Shown: positions 57,228 to 64,000 of the stretch, piece after piece
Numbering within the stretch: position 1 is the first letter of the stretch
How the letters are laid out: the number at the start of each line of letters is the position of its first letter
DNA from: Stentor roeselii
Taxonomy: Eukaryota; Ciliophora; Heterotrichea; Heterotrichida; Stentoridae
DNA length: 64,000 nt
NCBI GenBank assembly: GCA_006503475.1
Contig: RSEH01000055.1
Coordinates: 119,050 to 183,049 of the forward strand
Direction of reading: 5' to 3'
The notes under the pieces: model-generated
Told to the model about the DNA's origin: nothing
What the model saw: only the letters and a program-made list of their open reading frames with translations
Database searches by the model: none
Program-made: the position numbers and the translations under genes

Positions 57228-60167
57228 ATGCATTCTATTAAAACGATCTCAGATTATCTTTTTAATGCTATAAATATGGGCAGTGTAAACAGTGTCTTAC
57301 AATTCGAGCGCGCTCTAAACAAAACATTAGGAACTCTAGCCCTTTGCGAACCGATTCATATTCCAATAACCCTAATCGAAGACATGATGAAATCAAACTT
57401 CAATAAACCAACCTTTAACAAAGTCTTAAAATTGATTAAAGATAAAAACATCGTAAAAGTATCCGAAAACTACTTCGACTTAACTGCTGAAGGGATAATC
57501 ACAAGCAAAAAATACTCAAATAATGACCTTGCCAACGAAATCTTAAACTACCTATCAGCTTTTTTTAGCAGGAATCTTGTTGACACTCAAGAAAACCGCG
57601 AATTTTTCATATCAGTCATTTCTCACACTTACAAAATAATCTCATCGAATTTTGGATTTATTGATCAAAAAGTTCGCCTAGCACTTAAGGTGATCTATTT
57701 TATCATAAATAATTTGACTCAAGAAAATTATATAAGATTTATTGAATTTATTGAAAAAAATCTTGATTTACTAGAGGAAACAATAAAAGCTGACTCTTTA
57801 TTGCAAATTGGTGAATTTTTCATTGAATTAGAGGATTATAAATCAGCGGAAGTATTTTTAATGAAATGTAAGAAAATTCAAGATGCTAGTTATCGTATAA
57901 ATAATACAAGTCTTGGAAGGACTTTAAGTAATCTCGTAATTACTCTTCATTATCTCAATCAAAATTATGAGGCAATTTATTATTTGGGGGTATGCGAAGC
58001 TATTGCTAAAGAAACTGAAAATCAAACAAGTTTGGACTGGGCTAAAATTTTTTGTAATATTGGAATTTTTTACCATTATACAGGGCAGTGTAATATAGGT
58101 AAAGATTACTTTTTTAAGTGCCTTAATATTCAAGAGAATAGTCTTGATGAAATAAATCCTGCTTTTGCATTCACTTTCTCATGTTTAGGTTCTGTGAATT
58201 GCGATCTAAAAAATTTCGACGAGGCTGAGAAATGGTATTTAAAAGCTCTAAAAATTGAAGAATCTAACTACGATAAAATGAATCTAAAGATAGCTCAAAC
58301 ATTAAAAAATCTCGGAATAATATTTGATACAATAGGAAAGCATAAACAAGCAGAAGGGTATTTCCTAAAATCTCTAAAAATCCAGGAAGCCCATCCCGAC
58401 CTATTGAATCCAAACTTAGCATATATTTATTCCAATTTAGGTTCTGTTTACCAAAGTCTTGGAGAATACGAAAAATCAGAAACTTTCTTACTAAAAAGTC
58501 TAAAAGTTAAAGAAAAAATCTATGATAAATCTCATGAAAGTATTGCATTAACTTATGGCAAACTGGGTAATTTTTATCGACAAGTGGGCAAATATAACAA
58601 AGCTGAAAGTTATTTTCTTAAATGCTTAGATATTGAAGAAGCAAACAGCGGCCAAGGAAATTCTAATCCCTCAAAAACTCTTAATAGTTTATCTTGGATT
58701 TATACTGAACTTGGGGATTTTGAAAAAGCTGAAAAAATGATGTTAAAGAGTCTTAAAATAAATACTGCTCTTTATGGAGAATCTCATGTTGAAGTTTCAT
58801 CTTCATTTTGTAATCTTGGAAATTTTTATCATAAACTGAAAAAATATGATAAGGCAGAAAATTACTATTTGAAATGTTTAAAAATTGATGAAAATACCTA
58901 TCCTCCTATGCATCCTTCTCTAGCTGGAGATTATAATAACCTTGGAGTACTCTATGGAGATATTGGCCAATATAATAAAGCTGCAGAATATTTAAAGAAA
59001 GCTGTCAATATTGATCAGCATAACTATGGAGAAATGCACCCTGATGCTGCAATAACTCTAGGTAATATTGGAACTTTGTTCACTAAAGATGGAAATTTTG
59101 AAGAAGCTAAAAAAAATCTTGAAGAATGCATCAAAATCCAAGAATTTAATTTTGATCGTTTACATCCAAATCTTGCACCTCTGTATAAAAGTCTTGCATG
59201 TCTTTACAAAAATTTAGGCCAATTCGAAAAAGCTGAAGAATTTTTTATAAAATGCCTTAAAATTCAGCATCATAACTTCGGCCCAATGCACCCATCCTTA
59301 GGGGATACTTATGGTTTCATCGCTTCTCTTTATGAAAGTGTTGGAAAACTTGAAAAAGCTGAGCAAAATTATTTAAAATGTTTAAAAATAAAGGAGATTT
59401 CTTACGATCATATGAATCCAGCCCTTTCATCAACTTATTCAAATTTAGGGAATTTGTATAAAAATCTTGGTAACTTTGAAAAATCTGAAATATACTATAA
59501 GAAAAGTTTGAAAATTATTAAAAATGATGAAACGAATCATGATTTAGCGCATGTTTTGAATGGCTTGGGTACACTATTCATGGCGAAAAGAAAAATTAAA
59601 GAAGCTGAAAAGCATTTTTTAAATTGTCTTAAGATTCAAAGGCGAGTTCATAACGAGACACATCCGAATCTGGCTATTACTTACAACAACCTTGGTGTAG
59701 TCTATCAGCAACTTAATAATTTACTAAAATCTGAAGAATATTTAAAAAAGTGCCTCGAAATTCAAGAAATCCACTACAATAAAACCCATCCTCAACTAGG
59801 AGAAACATACAACAGTCTTGGATACCTCTATCAGCTCTTGGGTAGAAATGAAGAAGCTGAAAGATATTATTTGAAATGTTTAGAAATAGATGAACTCAAC
59901 TTTGATAAAATGTATTTCAACCTTGCTAAACATTACAATAATATTGGCATATTTTATGGAGATTATGGAAACCCTCAGCTTAGTTTTGAATATTTATCAA
60001 AGAGCTTAAGAATTATCGAATATCATGGTATTCAAAAATTCACTGATTTGGTAGATTCTTTGATTGAAAATCTCGAAGGCTTGTCAAAGTTACTTGGAAA
60101 AGATGAAGAGGTAAAAAAATGTGAATCAATTCGAAAGAAAATGAAAGAAGATAAATTTAGTTGTTAG
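57228..60167 (+). CDS. Large kinesin-light-chain-like TPR protein (about 18 TPRs)
   Basis: 979 residues. After about 180 residues of helical N-terminus there are about 18 TPRs of 42 residues, with the KLC/NPHP3-type signature 'AxTYxNLGxxYxxxGxYxKAExYYLKCLKIxExxY': for example LAYIYSNLGSVYQSLGEYEK and LAITYNNLGVVYQQLNN. Residues about 65-95 (FNKVLKLIKDKNIVKVSENYFDLT) look like the winged-helix part that joins NTPase and TPRs in NB-ARC/STAND proteins, but no NTPase is present. Such arrays bind peptides or scaffold complexes. The C-terminus ends in Cys. A decayed partial copy lies at 62541. Confidence 0.88.
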   Translation: MHSIKTISDYLFNAINMGSVNSVLQFERALNKTLGTLALCEPIHIPITLIEDMMKSNFNKPTFNKVLKLIKDKNIVKVSENYFDLTAEGIITSKKYSNNDLANEILNYLSAFFSRNLVDTQENREFFISVISHTYKIISSNFGFIDQKVRLALKVIYFIINNLTQENYIRFIEFIEKNLDLLEETIKADSLLQIGEFFIELEDYKSAEVFLMKCKKIQDASYRINNTSLGRTLSNLVITLHYLNQNYEAIYYLGVCEAIAKETENQTSLDWAKIFCNIGIFYHYTGQCNIGKDYFFKCLNIQENSLDEINPAFAFTFSCLGSVNCDLKNFDEAEKWYLKALKIEESNYDKMNLKIAQTLKNLGIIFDTIGKHKQAEGYFLKSLKIQEAHPDLLNPNLAYIYSNLGSVYQSLGEYEKSETFLLKSLKVKEKIYDKSHESIALTYGKLGNFYRQVGKYNKAESYFLKCLDIEEANSGQGNSNPSKTLNSLSWIYTELGDFEKAEKMMLKSLKINTALYGESHVEVSSSFCNLGNFYHKLKKYDKAENYYLKCLKIDENTYPPMHPSLAGDYNNLGVLYGDIGQYNKAAEYLKKAVNIDQHNYGEMHPDAAITLGNIGTLFTKDGNFEEAKKNLEECIKIQEFNFDRLHPNLAPLYKSLACLYKNLGQFEKAEEFFIKCLKIQHHNFGPMHPSLGDTYGFIASLYESVGKLEKAEQNYLKCLKIKEISYDHMNPALSSTYSNLGNLYKNLGNFEKSEIYYKKSLKIIKNDETNHDLAHVLNGLGTLFMAKRKIKEAEKHFLNCLKIQRRVHNETHPNLAITYNNLGVVYQQLNNLLKSEEYLKKCLEIQEIHYNKTHPQLGETYNSLGYLYQLLGRNEEAERYYLKCLEIDELNFDKMYFNLAKHYNNIGIFYGDYGNPQLSFEYLSKSLRIIEYHGIQKFTDLVDSLIENLEGLSKLLGKDEEVKKCESIRKKMKEDKFSC

Positions 60168-61557
60168 GGTAAATATTAGATAAATGAATGAGATTAAACA
60201 TCTTTTGTTTATTTTGAATAAATATCAATGATTGTTCAAATATATCTAGTGAATCTCTATTTTAATTTTACCTTCAAATATCAAGAATTTCAGTGAAAAA
60301 TTCAACAATAAGAATCGTCAGTGATTGTCTTTTTGAATAATAAGATCCAATACTTTGATTCCAAAATTGCTTGAGTATTTAAGGTAAAAATTATTCAATA
60401 ATACCTCTATAGTAATATTAAGATCTTCAAATTATTTTCAAAGTAATTATATAGATTATGTACCGAAACAATTAAAAAATATATCAAATTGAAAATAAAT
60501 GAAATTAATTTCATTTTACACTCGAATAATTGTACGAAGGAGTTACACAAGACAATTAGAAACTTATAAGGCATATTTTTTTAATGCTCTCAATAATCTT
60601 CTCAAAAGTTTCAGTTATTCAGTCTTCTCCATAGAAATTCCATTAGATAGTATTTATGTCTTATTGTTTCTTTCTATTGATATTCTACGTTTCATTTAGT
60701 TAAACATATCTTCTATTGTAGTTGTATGCACCTTAGTCACAGGATCTTTAAAGTATTTCGATATAATTAATATTATTGTGAGAGTGATAGAGTTATATTT
60801 TATCGGAACATTCTATGCTATTTTCTAATAGAATAACTTCGCTCATAAGAAAATATATAAAAAAATCAATACATCTGTACAAAATCCTTTAATTTCACAA
60901 TATTCGTAGATAATTCAATTGATATATCAACAATTTCTGAAAATTTTAAAATCTCATAAAAATAATAAGTTCTTGTCAAATATGAAATCCATAATCCTGA
61001 GATAATCACAAAAGTGAGTCAGCTCTATTTTTACTAAAGTACGATTATTTAACTTGTTTGGTTATACTTGAATATTTTAATCAAGTTATTAGATTGTCTT
61101 TATTTTAAGCACTTTTTTCTTTAATTAAAATCTTAAATTCCATAATTTAATTTCACATAAGTCTCAAGGCAATCTTCGATGATAACTCATCGATAATCGC
61201 TTATAGACAACCATATATTTTTCTAATCTAAGCATCAAGCCCTAAAAAAAAAAAAATCATCTTTGAAATATCTTCAATTCCATTTTCTTTCTTGTATTAT
61301 GTCTATATTTTCCGCAATTTTTCGTCGATTGTTAGATTTATAAGATGACTTGAGTTATTCATATTCATTCCTCGAAGTTCCTATTGTTAAACATTTCTCG
61401 AGATTTAAACCAGATCTTATTTCAAATAAACTATTTCACTTTTCCTCGCTAATTTCATGAAAGTCACTCAAAAAGTAAACATTTCTTGAATTTTATAAAT
61501 TATCTTCAATTTGAAAAAAAATAAAATCATTTCTATGTTAAAAGTTCTATAAATAGT
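60168..61557. other. Large AT-rich intergenic region
   Basis: About 1.4 kb. A 66-codon frame at 60499-60699 has no domain or coding bias and is not called. No tRNA, repeat array or relic could be identified; 61450-61557 probably includes the promoter of the next gene. Confidence 0.5.
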
Positions 61558-62295
61558 ATGTCCGATATTCCCAAAGATTTCGATCTCAAGGACTCTACCT
61601 TGAATTCCTCAATATCTGTGAAAATCACTCCAAATAAACAAGTCGAAAGTAATGAATTCGATATCTCTTTAAACCAAGAGTCATCAGATTCAACAAAAAT
61701 TACTTTCATCGATACCTCAGCAAACCTATCAGAGGTATTATCAAAAAACACAATCATGGAACAACCAAGTATCCCAAACTTTCCAACATCTCAACCTTCA
61801 AGAATAAAAATCAAGAAAAACAACCCTCTTCGATTCTTTATCTACAATCCTCATAATTCGCATGTGAATAGATATCCAAAGATTGAATACTACTGGTTGA
61901 TGATAATGAACTTGTTTATAAAGAATCTTAGAAAAATTTACTTTCCCAGGAAAAACAGAGTCGATTACATGATCGTCGAGGAGCTTAAAAAATTCGCGAA
62001 AAAACACGAAGTCTACATTAAGAGGTTCATGGAGGAAAAAAATATCAGCTTAAATAGAAGGCGCTCAAACATAAACCTCTTTATAAATCGAAATATTCGT
62101 TTTGAGATTTTCTCTGATTGTCTTATTAAGAAAGCGTTTCGGATCTATCTACATAGTTTTTTCAATGATGATACTCAGAGCCTGTCTAAAAAGTTTAAAT
62201 TTACTTGTTGCATGGAAAAGTTGCATTGTAATGCTTGCGAAGAAAAATGGCTTGCTTTGGAGCAGTGGACTGTAGCAGGCTTTGAGGATTCTTAG
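61558..62295 (+). CDS. Hypothetical protein, 245 aa
   Basis: Not recognised. The first 100 residues are polar and Ser/Asn-rich, then there is a basic helical region with aromatic residues (YYWLMIMNLFIKNLRKIYFPRK) and a Cys-bearing C-terminus (FTCCMEKLHCNACEEKWLAL) with the CC...CxxC spacing of a small metal site. The region 150-205 is rich in Arg/Phe/Ile. Function cannot be assigned; an in-frame ATG further in (residue 66) could be an alternative start. Confidence 0.65.
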   Translation: MSDIPKDFDLKDSTLNSSISVKITPNKQVESNEFDISLNQESSDSTKITFIDTSANLSEVLSKNTIMEQPSIPNFPTSQPSRIKIKKNNPLRFFIYNPHNSHVNRYPKIEYYWLMIMNLFIKNLRKIYFPRKNRVDYMIVEELKKFAKKHEVYIKRFMEEKNISLNRRRSNINLFINRNIRFEIFSDCLIKKAFRIYLHSFFNDDTQSLSKKFKFTCCMEKLHCNACEEKWLALEQWTVAGFEDS

Positions 62296-62540
62296 GTTAG
62301 TTTATGAATTTAATTATTAAATTATCTGGATTTAATGATTTTTAAGGGTTTTTAAGAGATTTTCATATTGGAAAAATTTTAAAGAATTTAGTAGTTTTTG
62401 AAGAGGGTTTAATAGCACCTTATTTATAAACGATTTTAACTACTTAAATTTTTAACTAGTTAAAAAAAAGCATCAAAGAAATTAAATGGCCAAAATTATA
62501 TTTCCTATAAAAGATTTATCTTGAATTTGTAAAATCTTGA

Positions 62541-63325
62541 TTAAAATAGTCTTAATGAGACAGATCCTGCTCTTGCATTTATTTTAAAAATTTTTTGTTC
62601 TATATAAATCGAAAACTAAAAAATAATGGAAATGTTGAAAATAATATTTGATGGCTCTAAAAGTTGAGCAATCTAATTACGATCATATGCATCTAAGATT
62701 GAATCCGCATTAAGAATTTCAGGATCTTTTTATTTAATATAGAAAATACAAACAAGCCGAAGCATAATACCTTAAAGCGATCAAACCCAAGAAGCCCATA
62801 TCTAGAAGTTGGATCAATTTCTTTATTCAAACTTGGGCTCTGTTTAAAAATCTTAGAGAATACGAAAAATCAGAAAATTTCATAATAAAATTTCAAAAAT
62901 TGAAGAAAATATGATCAATCTAACCTAATCTTTTACAATCTATAGGAAATAGGGTCTTTTACAAGAAGTTTTATAGTAATCTTAAGATAGCCTGACCTTT
63001 AAGAGTTTGAAAAATTTAATAATAAAATATTTCTAAATCTTTTTACTAAAAAAATATATAGCATACGTTTCCTTTATTTAAGCTGGTCAGATTTCCGAAT
63101 TTCATAGAAAAATGTGCTAAGTTTGATTATAAAAAAATTCAAAAATTTATGAATTATTTTATTTTACAAATCGAAGAAAAAATATTGATAAAGGGAATTG
63201 GAACTCCTCTTCTTCTTTGATTAGTTTATTTTGCATTTATACAAAGCTAGGGCTGTTCGAAAAGGCTGAAAAATACTGTTAAAGTGTTAGAATATTGAAA
63301 TTAATTTCTATGGAGCAGTATTTCA
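62541..63325 (+). pseudogene. Relic of the TPR gene (fragment of repeats 3-8)
   Basis: Collinear with 58128-58780. Examples: AATAGTCTTAATGAGACAGA (62544) versus AATAGTCTTGATGAAATAAA; AAGAAGCCCATATCTAGAAG (62789) versus AGGAAGCCCATCCCGACC; GAGAATACGAAAAATCAGAA (62856) is identical to 58461-58480; TTCGAAAAGGCTGAAAAATA (63255) versus TTTGAAAAAGCTGAAAAAAT; TTTCTATGGAGCAG versus CTTTATGGAGAATC. Stops and indels break every frame. Confidence 0.85.
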
Positions 63326-63690
63326 AATGAAATCTTGTTATTTAACTATTTGATTAAGACTTTTGATTTAATTAATCCTTGAATTAAATTAAGAAATATT
63401 TGATAGAGTGACGTCAGTTTGAAATTACTTAATGAGAACTCTGAAAGTTTCATCAAAATTAATTAACCCAAGTTATTATTAAAGCTGCTTCACTCATTGA
63501 AATCAAATAAATTTTTCCACATTAATTTCACTGATTCAAAGCTTCCATTCACATAAAATACTTGAAACAAACAACATATCAATCAAAAATATCTACTTTA
63601 GAGATATATATAATCATCTTCAAATTCTAATATAATTATAGAATGTAATGATGCTTCTTGAAATTGTTTTAAGATGCCAAGAGGAATATT

Positions 63691-63845
63691 TGCTAAGATA
63701 AGTGAATTTTAAAGCTGATTCTCTGTATCTTGTAGTATATATCACAATGTTGCTTCAAAAAATTTTTGCAAAGATAAGTAAATTTTCCTTTTTTTTTTCT
63801 GATTCTCTGTATCTTGTAGTATATATCACAATGATGCTCCAAAAA
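63691..63845 (+). repeat. Tandem duplication of an approximately 76-84-bp unit
   Basis: CTGATTCTCTGTATCTTGTA and the following 27 bases occur at 63715-63761 and 63799-63845 with two differences; TGC[TA]AAGATAAGT[GA]AATTTT occurs at 63691 and 63767. The second unit has a longer T run. A partial third copy (ATGATGCTTCTTGAAATTG) precedes at about 63648. Confidence 0.88.
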
Positions 63846-64000
63846 TTTTGTGTATAAAATAAATTAAATATTATTTACTTCTTGAAAATAATATACTCTT
63901 GATAAAAGTATTTTGTATCTATTTTGCATTTGTATTAAAAATTTTCATCTAAGATCATATTTCATCATTATTCTTTGTAGAATCACAACTGAATTACAAA

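Larger units (their letters stand above)
62296..64000. other. Gene-free AT-rich end region with a TPR-gene relic and a tandem repeat
   Basis: No intact gene. It contains a decayed copy of the TPR gene (62541-63325) and a tandem duplication at 63691-63845. The rest is AT-rich without recognised structure; no telomeric repeat is seen at 64000. Confidence 0.6.

Noticed and set aside
57228-60167. True kinesin light chain
   Set aside because: The heptad coiled coil that binds kinesin heavy chain is missing from the N-terminus, and there are far more TPRs than the usual five to six.
60499-60699. 66-codon hydrophobic frame
   Set aside because: Low-complexity AT-rich translation, no leader or conserved motif; likely chance.
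1-64000. A reassigned ciliate genetic code (TAA/TAG as Gln or TGA as Cys/Trp)
   Set aside because: Conserved proteins end at TAA, TAG and TGA alike, and no in-frame stop interrupts a conserved domain except at the 15-nt introns.
1-64000. tRNA, rRNA, CRISPR or transposon genes
   Set aside because: No B-box-like GGTTCGAATCC element, rRNA core sequence, regularly spaced repeat array, transposase or reverse transcriptase was recognised by eye in the gaps; a tRNAscan run would settle the tRNA question.

Overview
The window looks like macronuclear DNA of a heterotrich ciliate, most probably Stentor or a close relative. It is AT-rich and packed with about 40 protein genes on both strands. TAA, TAG and TGA all end reading frames, so the code is the standard one, which is unusual among ciliates but known for Stentor. 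The strongest clue is the introns. Five genes are split by introns of exactly 15 nt (GTA...AG with an A at intron position 10), and removing them restores conserved protein sequence. Fifteen- to sixteen-nucleotide introns are a published hallmark of Stentor coeruleus. The gene content is eukaryotic and ciliated: axonemal and basal-body-type proteins, many kinases, and a K+ channel.

Layout. 0.1-8 kb: a GOST/TMEM181-like membrane protein, a calcyphosin-like EF-hand protein, a CAMK-like kinase and three poorly recognised proteins. 8-18 kb: a minus-strand run with a cyclic-nucleotide-domain K+ channel, an acid-sphingomyelinase-like phosphodiesterase, an outer-arm-docking-type coiled coil, a divergent importin alpha, 3-hydroxyacyl-CoA dehydrogenase and glycogen branching enzyme. 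18-30 kb: a tandem pair of ITFG1/TIP-like FG-GAP proteins, a double-kinase-fold protein, a coiled-coil protein, exportin-7 and a Cys-rich protein. 30-38 kb: a fused fatty acyl-CoA reductase/DHAP acyltransferase for ether lipids, a NEK kinase, a C2-like coiled coil and a CRAL-TRIO protein. 38-43 kb: the most accessory part, with two tandem proteins carrying an ADP-ribosyltransferase core (H-Y-E triad) separated by a decaying tandem repeat built on an intron-like 15-mer. 43-57 kb: ZNF330, an SH3 protein, a SAXO-like axonemal protein, zinc-binding proteins, a second importin alpha, a PP2C phosphatase, tandem acid lipases, a RING protein and a coiled coil. 57-64 kb: a large kinesin-light-chain-like TPR protein, an unknown protein, and then a gene-free tail holding a dead copy of the TPR gene.

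The genes do not form an operon or one pathway. Metabolic links are loose: branching enzyme for glycogen, HADH for beta-oxidation, and the fusion enzyme for ether lipids. The most notable points are the compactness (divergent start codons 2, 8 and 10 bp apart; convergent stop codons sharing TTAA), the two ART-domain genes with their repeat, two pseudogene relics lying in the largest gaps, and protein kinases with altered DFG motifs. All functions are inferred from reading the translated sequence; no database search was run.
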